A stretch of 58,055 nt of DNA from Phycisphaerae bacterium (GCA_016927755.1 JAFGLZ010000181.1:1-58055), one strand, 5' to 3'; counted from the stretch's first letter, positions 9,129 to 18,235 are shown. Notes: generated from the letters alone by a model not told the origin. Translations and numbers: made by a program.

Positions 9129-9929
9129 ATGCCTGCAAGCCCCATTCGCGTATTGGTCCTTAGAACCGCGGGTACGAACTGTGACGTGGAGACCGCTCAC
9201 GCCTGGTCCCTCGTCGGCGCCGAGCCCGACCGCGTCCACATCAACCGGGCCATCGCCGACCCCCGATTGCTGAGCGACTACCAGATCCTCACCGTCCCGG
9301 GCGGCTTCAGCTACGGCGACGACGTCTCGGCCGGCAAGATCCTCGCCAACCAGATCGTTCACCACCTCGCCGACGAGCTCCATGCCTTCGTCGACGCCGG
9401 CAAGCTCGTCCTGGGCATCTGCAACGGCTTCCAAGTGCTCGTCAAGGCCGGCCTGCTGCCCGGGCCCATGAACGGCGACGAGCCCGGCGTGGGAGTTCGC
9501 CAGCCGGTGACGGTCACGTACAACGACTCGGCGCGGTTCGAGGACCGGTGGATCCACCTCAAGGTCGCGACCGACCGCTGCGTCTTCCTCGAGCCGGACG
9601 CCATCCTCGCCCTGCCGATCGCCCACGGCGAGGGCAAGGTCGTGGCGGTGGACGCCGCGACGCTGGCCGCGCTGAACGACGGCGGATACTCGGCCGTCCG
9701 CTATGTCGACCAGCAGGGCCGACCCGGCCCGTACCCCATCAACCCGAACGGCAGCCAGGCCGACGTCGCCGGGCTCACCGACCGCACGGGACGCGTCTTC
9801 GGGCTCATGCCCCATCCGGAACGGCACATCCACCGGACCCACCATCCGCAGTGGACGCGCCGAGGCAAGGACGTCGAGCCCGACGGCCTGATGGTCTTCC
9901 GCCGAGCCGTCGACTATCTCAGACAATAG
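9129..9929 (+). CDS. purQ: Phosphoribosylformylglycinamidine synthase, glutaminase subunit
   Basis: 266 residues. PurQ releases ammonia from glutamine for the PurL subunit, converting FGAR to FGAM in purine synthesis. Class I amidotransferase marks: VLRTAGTNCD start, PGGFSYGDDVSAGK, nucleophile elbow GICNGFQ, and the His/Glu pair in LMPHPERH. It is somewhat longer than the 227-residue Bacillus enzyme. I chose 9129 because the family begins at PIRVLVLRTAG; the preceding codons come from the repeat element. The following UroD-like gene starts 10 nt after its stop, so co-transcription is likely. purL and purS are not in the window. Confidence 0.93.
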   Translation: MPASPIRVLVLRTAGTNCDVETAHAWSLVGAEPDRVHINRAIADPRLLSDYQILTVPGGFSYGDDVSAGKILANQIVHHLADELHAFVDAGKLVLGICNGFQVLVKAGLLPGPMNGDEPGVGVRQPVTVTYNDSARFEDRWIHLKVATDRCVFLEPDAILALPIAHGEGKVVAVDAATLAALNDGGYSAVRYVDQQGRPGPYPINPNGSQADVAGLTDRTGRVFGLMPHPERHIHRTHHPQWTRRGKDVEPDGLMVFRRAVDYLRQ

Positions 9930-9939
9930 GATCCCCGAC

Positions 9940-11007
9940 ATGAACCAGCTCGAGCGTTTCCGTGCGACCTGCGCCCACCAACGTCCCGATCGACTGCTCT
10001 ACGCGGCGAGCTTCACGCCCGACCTGCACCGGCGCCTCGCCGAGCGCCTCGGCACCGACGACTTCACGGGCCACTACGAAATGTTCGCGCCGGTCCCGGC
10101 CGATCCCCGACCGCCGAAGGATCACCGCCCCCCGGACTTCAGCGAATACTACGAGGACGCCAACCTGCCCGAGAACGCCACGATCAGCGAGGACGGGCCC
10201 GCCATGGTGCCGTCCGGGTTCTATCACTTCTGGGGTTACGTCAGCCCGCTAAGGAACGCCGCATCGCTCGACGAGCTCGAGGCCTATCCCCTCGACGACC
10301 ACACCACCTACGAGACCGATCACCTCGCCGCCGTCGTCGCCGAAGCGCACGCCGACGGCCGCGTCGCCGTCGGCAACGTCGTTCACATGTACGAGACGTC
10401 GTGGCAGATCCGCGGGTACGAAGAGTTCCTCATCGACCTGATCACCCAGCCCGAGTGGGCCGAGTGCATCCTCGACAAGGTCGCCAGGCGGTGCAAGTTC
10501 CGCGCCGTCGCCGCCGCCAGGGCCGGCGCCGACTACCTCATGTGCGGTGACGACGTGGCCAACCAGAACGCCCTCATGTTCTCGGCCGACGTCTGGCGGA
10601 CCTTCATCAAGAGCCGATGGGCCGACGTGTGGGCGGCCGCCAGGTCGGTGAGGCCCGACATCGAGATCTTCTACCACAGCGACGGGAACATCATGAGCAT
10701 TATCCCCGAGCTGATAGAGATCGGCGTGACGATTCTCAACCCCGTCCAGCCCGAGTGCGTCGACCCGAAAGAGATCAAGCGCCTCTACGGCGACAAGGTC
10801 GTCCTGCACGGCACGATCGGTACCCAGTCGACCATGCCCTTCGGCACGTCCGACGACGTCCGACAAACAGTCAAGCAGCGCGTCGACACCCTCGCCGCCG
10901 ACGGCGCCCTCATGCTCGCCCCCACCCACGTCCTCGAACCGGAAGTCCCCATAGAAAACGTCGAAGCCTTCTTCGACGCCTGCCGCGAGTACGGGCGGCT
11001 GGCGTAG
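9940..11007 (+). CDS. Uroporphyrinogen decarboxylase (URO-D) superfamily protein
   Basis: 355 residues. URO-D-like TIM barrel signature blocks include ERFRATCAHQRPDR, GADYLMCGDDVANQN, IFYHSDGNI and VVLHGTIGTQSTMPFGT. The conserved Arg/Asp arrangement of true HemE is not apparent; the fold is shared with corrinoid methyltransferases (MtaA/CmuA), and planctomycetes carry many paralogues of unknown substrate. It directly follows purQ (10 nt), but no metabolic link to purines is known. A methyl-transfer role is possible but unproven. Confidence 0.82.
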   Translation: MNQLERFRATCAHQRPDRLLYAASFTPDLHRRLAERLGTDDFTGHYEMFAPVPADPRPPKDHRPPDFSEYYEDANLPENATISEDGPAMVPSGFYHFWGYVSPLRNAASLDELEAYPLDDHTTYETDHLAAVVAEAHADGRVAVGNVVHMYETSWQIRGYEEFLIDLITQPEWAECILDKVARRCKFRAVAAARAGADYLMCGDDVANQNALMFSADVWRTFIKSRWADVWAAARSVRPDIEIFYHSDGNIMSIIPELIEIGVTILNPVQPECVDPKEIKRLYGDKVVLHGTIGTQSTMPFGTSDDVRQTVKQRVDTLAADGALMLAPTHVLEPEVPIENVEAFFDACREYGRLA

Positions 11008-11043
11008 GGGGAAAGAGGTAACCGGATGCACTTCCGCGAGCGT

Positions 11044-11067
11044 TTCCGTGGGTTTGGCCCACGGGAA
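11044..11067. terminator. Hairpin between convergent genes (possible terminator)
   Basis: TTCCGTGGG pairs with CCCACGGGAA across a five-base loop with one bulged base. It lies between the stop of the UroD-like gene (11007) and the stop of the small membrane protein on the other strand (11069). No clear T tract on either side, so termination is a guess. Confidence 0.35.
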
Positions 11068-11068
11068 G

Positions 11069-11263
11069 TCATCTCCTACGGAACAGGCGCGGACCATGTG
11101 TGATCGCGGCCAGTAGCACCCCGATGATGAACAGGACATAGCTTGCCGCGTTGAATGGTTCGATTACCCCGTCACTCCCGGACGACAACAGCATGCAGAA
11201 CAGCCCGACGAACAACGTGGTAATCCAAGCAGCGTCGCCAACCCTCGTGAAGGTCGATCGCAT
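11069..11263 (-). CDS. Small two-helix membrane protein
   Basis: 64 residues, MRSTFTRVGDAAWITTL onward, with two hydrophobic stretches (about 12-27 and 38-53) and a basic end GPRLFRRR, so likely a hairpin in the inner membrane with both ends in the cytosol. GGGAGGGAGGAACC directly precedes the ATG at 11263, a very strong ribosome site that supports this short start over the 97-codon reading. No family recognised. Confidence 0.6.
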   Translation of the reverse strand: MRSTFTRVGDAAWITTLFVGLFCMLLSSGSDGVIEPFNAASYVLFIIGVLLAAITHGPRLFRRR

Positions 11264-11342
11264 GGTTCCTCCCTCCCGGATCACCTCCCCTATGTATGCC
11301 CTCCGGCGATCCCCGAGGGTGCCCCAAGTCTGAGCATTCCTG

Positions 11343-12368
11343 TCATGCGAGATCCACCGCACGCCCCGTCTCCGCCGATTCGTGAATCGCCAGGATCACC
11401 CTCGTCACCTCCAACCCGTCGCTTAGCGTCACCATCGGCTCGCGCCCCTCGACCACGCAGTTCGCGAAGTGTCGGATGCTCTCCAGCGCGAAGCCCTTGA
11501 TCTGCCCGTGAACCTTCGGGCACACGAACAGATCCGGATACTCCCCGCCCTCGGGCTGACTCGTGTAACGCTCCAACGCGCGATGATGACTGGCGTCGAT
11601 GTAGACCGCCCCCTCCGTGCCGATCACCTCGCACTTCAGGTCGATCAGGTTCGGCGTCGAGTTTGGCAGGATCCAGCAGTTCTCCACAACGGCCACGCCG
11701 CCCCCGTCCAGCTCCAGCGTCGACTGGAAGAAGTCCGGCGTGTCGATGCCCCGAGACTTCAAGACGCGGCTCCGCTTGACCGCGTAGACCCGCCGAACCT
11801 CCCGCCCGAAGAGCCACCGAACCGTGTCCACCGCGTGCGTGCCCACGAACCACGTCACCGTCGACCGACCCGCCCACGGAAGCATCTCCGTCGGAACCGA
11901 GATCTGATCGTTCAGCCGTAGATACGCCATCTGCGGATCGCCCATCCGCCCGTCGTCGATCGCCTCCTTCGCCCGGACGAAGATCGGGCTCCAGCGATTG
12001 TGAAAGTCCACCATGAACCGGCGATCCGACTTCTCCGCCGCCGCGATGATCCGCTCGCAGTCCGCCAGCGTCGTGGCCAGCGGCTTCTCGATCAGCATGT
12101 GGCGACCCGACTCGATGACGGCCAGCGCCACGTCCGTGTGCGCGAAGTCCGGCGTCACCACCGAGACCGCCTCGACGTCCGGGTCCGACAGGAGATCCTC
12201 GATGCGATCGTACGCCTTCGCGATGCCGTGCTCCTTGGCCGTACGCTTCGCTCGATCGCCGTCGGCGTCGCAGACGGCCACCACCTCAACGCCCGGGTGC
12301 GACCGTAAGGCCGCGAGATGCATCAGCCCCCAGTTGCCCAATCCCACGACGGCGAATCCGACTGACAT
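11343..12368 (-). CDS. Gfo/Idh/MocA family oxidoreductase
   Basis: 341 residues. Rossmann start VGFAVVGLGNWGLMHLAAL, then the family EKP motif in LIEKPLATT, and a C-terminal alpha/beta substrate domain with GTHAVDTVRWLFG. Such enzymes oxidise or reduce sugars, inositols or their phosphates with NAD(P). Start 12368 has GGGAG six bases upstream. Preceded upstream by a partial copy of the inverted repeat. Substrate unknown; the neighbourhood (xylulokinase, hydroxyacid dehydrogenase, aldolase) points to sugar or sugar-acid catabolism. Confidence 0.9.
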   Translation of the reverse strand: MSVGFAVVGLGNWGLMHLAALRSHPGVEVVAVCDADGDRAKRTAKEHGIAKAYDRIEDLLSDPDVEAVSVVTPDFAHTDVALAVIESGRHMLIEKPLATTLADCERIIAAAEKSDRRFMVDFHNRWSPIFVRAKEAIDDGRMGDPQMAYLRLNDQISVPTEMLPWAGRSTVTWFVGTHAVDTVRWLFGREVRRVYAVKRSRVLKSRGIDTPDFFQSTLELDGGGVAVVENCWILPNSTPNLIDLKCEVIGTEGAVYIDASHHRALERYTSQPEGGEYPDLFVCPKVHGQIKGFALESIRHFANCVVEGREPMVTLSDGLEVTRVILAIHESAETGRAVDLA

Positions 12369-12417
12369 GAGCGTCTCCCGCGCTTGAACGATGCCCGAAC
12401 GCACGACGCGCCGACCG

Positions 12418-12440
12418 TAGCACGGGCATCTCGCCCGTGA
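12418..12440. repeat. 'GQDARAT'-type element, half copy
   Basis: Contains GTAGCACGGGCATC and the internal CACGGGC/GCCCGTG hairpin, like the left half of the element at 9036, but the distal arm is absent. It lies in the gap upstream of the oxidoreductase start (12368) and downstream of the secreted protein ending at 12478. Confidence 0.6.
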
Positions 12441-12477
12441 TTTGTCCGCGAGGCCCTCGCCTTGCGCCCCCGAACCG

Positions 12478-13314
12478 TCAATCCCCCTCGCCGACGAACC
12501 ACACGACAGCACACACCGAGAGCTCGAAGACGTCGCCCTGGCGAGTCGTCTCCGTCCCGTTCGTTCGCAGCGCCGGGAACTCGCCGTCCGGCGTCGGGCT
12601 GGGGCTGGTCATGCGGGCCCATTCGACGCTCGGCGCAACGCCCGAATCCTCCTCGAACCAGTACGCCGCGTCATTGTCCATGAAGACCGACTGAGGCACC
12701 TGCAGCGTCTTGTTGCCGGCACCGAGATCGAAGAGAACGGCCCCCGGGAGCCGGTAGTATCCCGAATCCCACTCGCCGTAGTAGAGCATGCTCGCACCGG
12801 CCGCACCGGCCCCGTAAGGATAGTGAAACACCGACACCGACCTCGGCGCCCCGTCGCGCTCGAACCGAAGCGCCTCGATCCGAAACGACACGCTCTCGGT
12901 CCGGCTTAGCATGAAGAGCGGGTTATTGGCCTTCTTGCGGACGTCGCTGCTCTTGGCCGACCGTACGGCGATCTGAATATTGGCCATCTCCATGTCGCTA
13001 CCGGAGAGCGACACTGTCAGATAGACGCTCGCGTTGCTTGCGCCGTCGAAGTAGCCGTAGTCGTCGACGATCTTGTAGTAACGAGGGCTTTTGCCGCCAA
13101 GGGGGTCGTTTGGGTCGATCGTCGCCTCGGCGCGAAGCAGTTCGCGGGCGCCCTGGGTCAGCGCGATGCCGAACGACACCGGCCGTCCGATGCCCGTCGA
13201 CCCCGTGCTCGGGCGAGCGGTCGAATTGTCGGGCTCCGTCCCTGCATGGGGCAGGCATGCCAGGCCGCAGCAAGCGACCCCCGCGACGCCCCACGCGCTC
13301 ACAAGCTTCCGCAT
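12478..13314 (-). CDS. Secreted or lipoprotein of unknown function
   Basis: 278 residues with an N-terminal signal (MRKLVSAWGVAGVACCGLAC), Cys-rich at the cleavage region, so perhaps lipidated. The rest is rich in beta-type sequence, with no motif I recognise. AAGGAACC precedes the ATG at 13314. It lies 10 nt downstream of the aldo/keto reductase fusion gene (which ends at 13325) on the same strand, so the two probably share a transcript. Confidence 0.65.
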   Translation of the reverse strand: MRKLVSAWGVAGVACCGLACLPHAGTEPDNSTARPSTGSTGIGRPVSFGIALTQGARELLRAEATIDPNDPLGGKSPRYYKIVDDYGYFDGASNASVYLTVSLSGSDMEMANIQIAVRSAKSSDVRKKANNPLFMLSRTESVSFRIEALRFERDGAPRSVSVFHYPYGAGAAGASMLYYGEWDSGYYRLPGAVLFDLGAGNKTLQVPQSVFMDNDAAYWFEEDSGVAPSVEWARMTSPSPTPDGEFPALRTNGTETTRQGDVFELSVCAVVWFVGEGD

Positions 13315-13324
13315 GCGGGTTCCT

Positions 13325-15358
13325 TCAACGTCTTCCCAATAGGAAAAGGTACCCGCTCAGCCCATGCCGCCTCAAGGGCTCCGGATCCCCCGTCCACGAC
13401 AGCCGCGCGTTCGGCCTGCCCGCGCGGTTGTGGCTGACAAGCATCAGATCCATTCCCAGCCGCAGCCCGTCCGTCACGCGCGACACGCCCAGCAGGTCGA
13501 GCGGAATCCGAGCCATGACGCTGAAGCCGCGCTTCGTTCGACGCGTCCAGGCCTCGATCCTCATCGCGTCCACATCGAACGGGCTGAAGACCTTGACCGG
13601 CATCACAAACCCACCGGTCCTGGGCGGAGCGAGAAACGCCACCTCGAGCGTCCCCGTCCCATGGCCCGCCGTGCCGAACTGCCGACCCGATCGACCGTCG
13701 AGCAGCAGCACCAGCCGATCCGTCGACGCCGCCCGACGCCTTGCCCCGGCCGGTGCTAGCACGTCGTCGCTGACGCCCGCATATAGGATCAAGGAACCGT
13801 CGCCATGGCTGAATCGGGCGCGGACTCCGTGTGTCTCCAGCACGGCGGGCCGCCCCTCGACAAGCTGCTCGCGCCCGCCAAGTCGTACCGCGAATCCGCT
13901 CGCCGAGCCCGTGCCCCGCTTCGGCTCCGGACCGGCCAGGGCCACGCGGAACGCCGACTCCACGACGGAAACCTTCGCCTCCGCCTCGACGGCTATTCCC
14001 AGATCCACCGGCCTGCTCAGGTCGGCCACGCGCGCCTGGACGGATACGTGCCCCTTCCCGAACGACGAGAGTCTGCGAACCGAGGCGTCTCCGGCGATTA
14101 CCTCGATACCCTTGCCGGGCGACCAGGTGACGCGCGCCGAGACGTCCATGTCGCTGATGTTGTTCAGCTCCGCGCGGACAAGCAGGTCCGCGCCGACCTT
14201 GCCGCCTCGGTGCCCTCGCCTCAGCGGCTTCGCCGGGCGGACCTCCGCCTCGATCGTCCCGAATCGCTCGTCGAGCGCCTTGACCGTCTGGCGCAACTGG
14301 GCGACGACGTCGATGCCCTGCGGGCACTTCGGCAGGCACTTCCCGCAGGCCACGCACTGCACTGCGCTGCGGGCCCAGGCCTCGTAGTGCCGCCGGGCGT
14401 GTTCGGCGAGCCCGTAGACCTCCTGGTGAATCCGCGCCATGAAGGCCTCGGGGATGTTCACGCCGGTCGGACAGGGCATGCAGTAGCGACAGCCCGTGCA
14501 GTACAGGTCCGAGAGCTTCTTGTACCGCGTGAGGATCTGCGTGACGCGCGGCCGCTCGGGCCTGCTCAGCGGCTCCCGCCGCGAGGCGACCCGCGCGTTC
14601 TCCTCCACCTGCTCGATCGTGCTCATCCCCGACAAAGCCACGTTCACGTACGGGTTGCTCAGCACGAACCGAAGCGCGATCTCCGGAACGCTCTTGGCGT
14701 CGGGCAGGAGCTTGGTCAGCGCCGGCGTCGGCACCCCGAGGCGCCCCGCCCCGACCGGACCCATCACCACGATGCCCAGCCCCGCCCCGTGCAGCGCTGC
14801 CAGCGCCGGCTCGTTGCTCTGGTCCAGCAGGTTGTATTGCAGGACCACCGACTCGAACAGCCCCGACTCGGCGATCTTGACGAGCCGCTCGGCCGTGTCG
14901 TGAAAGCTGAAGCAGATGTGGCGGATCAGCCCCTGCTCCCTCGCCTTGAGCATCCACTTGTACACGCCGTCGGGGGGCCTGATGCACTCGTCGTACGTCT
15001 TGTAGTTCACGTTGTGGTGGTGGTACAGGTCGATCGCCTCGACGCCCAAGTGCTCGAGCGAGTCCTCGAGGTTCCGCCACCACCCCGCCTCGTCCTTGGT
15101 GTCGTAGACGTGATTCTTGGTCGAGACGTAGATCCGCCCCGGCCACGTCCCGATCGCCTCGCCGAAGGCCCGTTGGCTGTCGTGGTTGCAGTACATCACC
15201 GCCGAGTCGATCAGGTTGACGCCGAGCTCGAACGCGCGGTGCAGCATCGGCGTGGACACGTCCCGGTCGACGCGCCCGTCCTTCATCGGAAAGCGCATCC
15301 CCCCGAATCCCAATCGCGACACCTTCAAGCCCGTCTTGCCCAAGACCGTGTACTGCAT
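13325..15358 (-). CDS. Aldo/keto reductase - ferredoxin - CBM9-like fusion protein
   Basis: 677 residues in three parts. Residues 1-275: aldo/keto reductase barrel (QYTVLGKTGLKVSRLGFGG) with candidate tetrad Asp51, Tyr56, Lys81 and His113-115. Residues 280-360: two 4Fe-4S motifs, Cys287/290/293/296-Pro and Cys335/338/341/345-Pro. Residues about 390-677: beta-rich module whose end (RIPLDLLG, LMLVSHNRAG, LSWTGDPEPLRRHG, GYLFLL) resembles CBM9/DOMON-like carbohydrate- or heme-binding domains. AKR-ferredoxin fusions are common in anaerobes and planctomycetes; the third domain is unusual. No signal peptide. Start 15358 fits the AKR family; 15400 is an in-frame alternative. Probably co-transcribed with the secreted protein at 12478. 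Confidence 0.85.
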   Translation of the reverse strand: MQYTVLGKTGLKVSRLGFGGMRFPMKDGRVDRDVSTPMLHRAFELGVNLIDSAVMYCNHDSQRAFGEAIGTWPGRIYVSTKNHVYDTKDEAGWWRNLEDSLEHLGVEAIDLYHHHNVNYKTYDECIRPPDGVYKWMLKAREQGLIRHICFSFHDTAERLVKIAESGLFESVVLQYNLLDQSNEPALAALHGAGLGIVVMGPVGAGRLGVPTPALTKLLPDAKSVPEIALRFVLSNPYVNVALSGMSTIEQVEENARVASRREPLSRPERPRVTQILTRYKKLSDLYCTGCRYCMPCPTGVNIPEAFMARIHQEVYGLAEHARRHYEAWARSAVQCVACGKCLPKCPQGIDVVAQLRQTVKALDERFGTIEAEVRPAKPLRRGHRGGKVGADLLVRAELNNISDMDVSARVTWSPGKGIEVIAGDASVRRLSSFGKGHVSVQARVADLSRPVDLGIAVEAEAKVSVVESAFRVALAGPEPKRGTGSASGFAVRLGGREQLVEGRPAVLETHGVRARFSHGDGSLILYAGVSDDVLAPAGARRRAASTDRLVLLLDGRSGRQFGTAGHGTGTLEVAFLAPPRTGGFVMPVKVFSPFDVDAMRIEAWTRRTKRGFSVMARIPLDLLGVSRVTDGLRLGMDLMLVSHNRAGRPNARLSWTGDPEPLRRHGLSGYLFLLGRR

Positions 15359-15577
15359 GGGTTCGTCCCCCGGTTCGCCGTGCGTCTTCGTGAATGTCAT
15401 CGGGCTCGACCGGGTTGTATCACGCCCGCACGGCGACCTCAAGGCAATCGGCCCGATCGACCAAGGCGAGGGCTCCCGCCGGGCCCCCCGGAGTTTCGAC
15501 GTCCGGGGGATTGCATTCGGCGCCGAGACCATGAACACTAGTGGGCGCGTGTCCCTTCTTGAGAAAGGAACCAGGCC

Positions 15578-16552
15578 ATGATCAGGATCGCCGTAACCGA
15601 AATGGAGTACGACAAAGCCGAGTCCGCCTTCGCCTCGGCCGAGGGATTCGAGTGTCTGCCCGCCCCGGCCGTCGAGGACGAGCTGGCCGAGGCCGTCCGC
15701 TCCTCGGGCGCCAAACACGTCATTGTCGGCGTCCACAAGTACCTCGGCGAGCTCTACGACGTCCTCAACAAGGGCTGCGTCATCGCCCGGTTCGGCGTCG
15801 GACACGACAGCATCGACAAGGTCCTGGCGACCCGGAAGGGACTGCTCTGCACGAACACGCCCAACGTCCTGAACGACTCCGTCGCCGAGTACACCATGGC
15901 CCTCATGATGGCCGCCGCCAGATGGATCCCCGCCCTCGCCAAGGACGCCCGCGTCGGCGTGTGGGCGGCTCGCGTCGGAACCGAGCTCCGCAACAAGACC
16001 CTCGCCGTGATCGGCTGCGGACCCATCGGCTGCCACGTCGGACGAATGGCCCACTTCGGATTCGGCATGCGCGTCGTCGGATGCGAGGTCCGAGACGTCG
16101 ACCTCGGATACCTCGGCTTCGAAACCGTCTACAAGGAATTCGACCAGGCCGTCGCCGACGCCGACATCGTCAGCCTCCACCTGCCAAGCACCAAGAACAC
16201 CCACCACTTCCTCAACGAAGAGCGCTTCGCCAAGATCAAGGACGGCGCGTGGCTCGTCAACACGGCCCGGGGCGCCGTCGTCGACGAGCGCGCCCTCTAC
16301 GACGCCCTCGTCTCCGGCAAGCTCGCGGGTGCCGCCCTCGACGTCTTCGAGCACGAGCCCTACGCGCCCGTCGCGCTCGACAAGGACCTCCGCACCCTCA
16401 AGAACGTGATCATGACCCCGCACGTGGCCAGCAGCACGCAGGAGGCCTGCAACCGAATGGCCGAACGCGCCGTGCAGAACATCCGCCTCGCCGAGGAGCG
16501 CAAGTACGGCGAAATGGATCTGCTCAACAAGGACGTGCTCAAGGCGCTGTAG
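15578..16552 (+). CDS. D-isomer-specific 2-hydroxyacid dehydrogenase
   Basis: 324 residues. NAD(P)-binding core IGCGPIGCHVGRMAHFG, DADIVSLHLP, the catalytic Arg in LVNTARGAVVDE, Glu in FEHEPY region and His in MTPHVASST make the R-E-H triad of the SerA/phosphoglycerate dehydrogenase superfamily. AAAGGA lies upstream of the ATG. It heads a two-gene operon with the HpaI-type aldolase 14 nt downstream, which suggests reduction or oxidation of a 2-keto acid made or cleaved by the aldolase. Exact substrate unknown. Confidence 0.92.
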   Translation: MIRIAVTEMEYDKAESAFASAEGFECLPAPAVEDELAEAVRSSGAKHVIVGVHKYLGELYDVLNKGCVIARFGVGHDSIDKVLATRKGLLCTNTPNVLNDSVAEYTMALMMAAARWIPALAKDARVGVWAARVGTELRNKTLAVIGCGPIGCHVGRMAHFGFGMRVVGCEVRDVDLGYLGFETVYKEFDQAVADADIVSLHLPSTKNTHHFLNEERFAKIKDGAWLVNTARGAVVDERALYDALVSGKLAGAALDVFEHEPYAPVALDKDLRTLKNVIMTPHVASSTQEACNRMAERAVQNIRLAEERKYGEMDLLNKDVLKAL

Positions 16553-16566
16553 AACAAGGAATCGAG

Positions 16567-17331
16567 ATGAGGAATCCGCTGCGCCGCGCCCTGCTCGAAA
16601 GGCGCCTCAGCCTGGGAACCTGGATCCAAATCGGGCATCCCGCCGTCGCCGAGATCCTCGCCCGCGCCGGCTTCGATTGGGTCTGCGTCGATCTGGAGCA
16701 CGGCGCTATCGACCTCGAGACGATGACGAACCTGTTCCGCGCGCTCGACGGCTTCGACTGCGTCCCCGTCGCCAGGCTGCCGCTGAACGATCCCATCTGG
16801 ATCCATCGCACGCTCGACGCCGGCGCGCGAGGGCTCATCATCCCGATGGTCAAGACCCCCGACGAGGCCGACGCCGCCGTCCGCGAGGCCAAGTATCCCC
16901 CGCGAGGCGTTCGCGGCTTCGGCTACAGCCGGGCCAACATGCACGGGAGGGATTTCGAGTCCGCCATCGCCGAGGCCAACGACGAGATCGCCATGATCAT
17001 GCAGATCGAGCACAAGGACTCGATCCCCAACCTCGACGCCATCTGCCGGGTCGACGGCGTCGACGGCCTGTTCATCGGCCCCATGGACCTCAGCGGCTCC
17101 ATGGGCGTCACCGGGCAGATGAGCCACCCCGACGTCGTCCGAGCCCTCGACACCTACCGAGACGCCTGCGCCCGTCACGAGAAGCCCGCCGGCATGCACA
17201 TCGTCCGACCCACCCCCGAAAACGTGAAAGAGAGCATCGACAAAGGCTACACCCTCATCGCCCTCGGAGTAGACGCCGTCTTCCTCGACGCTGGGGCAGC
17301 GGCAGCGATGAAGGCGGCGGGGAAGGGGTAG
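16567..17331 (+). CDS. HpcH/HpaI family class II aldolase
   Basis: 254 residues. Recognisable blocks: LGTWIQIGHPAVAEILARAG, DWVCVDLEHGAIDLETM, RGLIIPMVKTPDEA, MIMQIEHKDSIPNLD and GLFIGPMDLSGSMG, including the metal-binding Glu and Asp of the family. Members cleave 4-hydroxy-2-keto acids such as 2-keto-3-deoxy sugar acids to pyruvate plus an aldehyde. AAGGAATCGAG precedes the ATG at 16567. Together with the dehydrogenase it looks like a short sugar-acid breakdown unit. Confidence 0.9.
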   Translation: MRNPLRRALLERRLSLGTWIQIGHPAVAEILARAGFDWVCVDLEHGAIDLETMTNLFRALDGFDCVPVARLPLNDPIWIHRTLDAGARGLIIPMVKTPDEADAAVREAKYPPRGVRGFGYSRANMHGRDFESAIAEANDEIAMIMQIEHKDSIPNLDAICRVDGVDGLFIGPMDLSGSMGVTGQMSHPDVVRALDTYRDACARHEKPAGMHIVRPTPENVKESIDKGYTLIALGVDAVFLDAGAAAAMKAAGKG

Positions 17332-17377
17332 ATCACATCGCCCTAGCTTTGGCGTGGCCCCCGCGCACCCAGGAATC

Positions 17378-17791
17378 TCAGCCGCCGAATGGACCTTCTA
17401 CACGGCGGCATATCGTCGTTGCCAGGCGCCGCGCCGCCTCCAGAACCTTGTCAGTCCGCCGGTCTTTGTAGTTGAGATCCGGCAAGGACACGTGCCCCGG
17501 CCCTGCCAGTTCAGGCGTGGGAGTTGCCTGAATCCCCTCCCTGCGAATGTCTCCCGCTCTCAAGATGGCAACGAAGTAACCCTTGCCGGACGGACCTTGC
17601 GCCGCCTCTTCGACGGTCTTGTACTTGGCGCGCCAGAGGGAGATTCCGTCTTCGTCGTGCTTTGTGGGCATGAAAGCTTGAGAATTCACAGGCGGGTGCT
17701 TGGCGGAATCATACCATCCCTGGCTAACGGGGATCCTCCTATAGAGAATCTCGTCATCGTCAATTGGCTCCCGACCGTCCTGTTCGCACAT
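17378..17791 (-). CDS. Unknown 137-residue protein, third gene of the TIGR04255 cassette
   Basis: 137 residues, no signal or membrane segment, no family recognised. Visible features: acidic start (DDDEILYRRIPVSQGWYD), a central SQAFMPTKHDEDGISL segment and YFVAILRAGDIRREGI. Proteins of this layout occur as uncharacterised neighbours of accessory genes, by recollection. It starts 15 nt after the stop of the 142-residue gene, so it is the last cistron of a three-gene unit. No good ribosome site, but an in-frame TGA just upstream fixes this as the only plausible ATG. Confidence 0.65.
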   Translation of the reverse strand: MCEQDGREPIDDDEILYRRIPVSQGWYDSAKHPPVNSQAFMPTKHDEDGISLWRAKYKTVEEAAQGPSGKGYFVAILRAGDIRREGIQATPTPELAGPGHVSLPDLNYKDRRTDKVLEAARRLATTICRRVEGPFGG

Positions 17792-17806
17792 GGAGACGGT
17801 GCACCG

Positions 17807-18235
17807 TCAAAGGATGCGCTCACGGCGTATGATCTTCGAGTCTCTGTAGTCAATGCTTTCGATAGAGCCATCCTGCAAGACTTCGAGGGTCTTTGTCAGC
17901 GTTCCCAATGAGCGCTCAAACACGATACCCCCGTCACCATTCGGAACGACCCAATCCGGTGAAGGTGCGCCGTCGTCCCGGAAGTACATCGCCACCTGAC
18001 ACGCCACTTCGACGCTATCAACAGAGGGCGCGACAAGGTCATCTTCCTCGAGTTGCCTAGGATTCCGCCCCCATTCTACGAGCTTCGTATCGATGAGTTG
18101 TTGCCACTCGTCCCGATACGCCTCGACGTTCTTGATCTCGGCGAGCGACGTCTCATCGGCAGCACCGCTGCTCAAGCGGAGCTTTGGACCTTCACCTTCG
18201 CTCAGGGTGTCCACATGGGCTCTAGCTGTCGTCAT
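17807..18235 (-). CDS. Unknown 142-residue protein, second gene of the TIGR04255 cassette
   Basis: 142 residues, soluble, acidic. Nothing recognised beyond the strand-rich C-terminal stretch (GGIVFERSLGTLTKTLEVLQ). Its ATG overlaps the end of the TIGR04255-like gene by 14 nt, and GGGGA sits upstream, so the two are translated together. GC content is below that of the flanking genes, as for its partners. Confidence 0.65.
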   Translation of the reverse strand: MTTARAHVDTLSEGEGPKLRLSSGAADETSLAEIKNVEAYRDEWQQLIDTKLVEWGRNPRQLEEDDLVAPSVDSVEVACQVAMYFRDDGAPSPDWVVPNGDGGIVFERSLGTLTKTLEVLQDGSIESIDYRDSKIIRRERIL

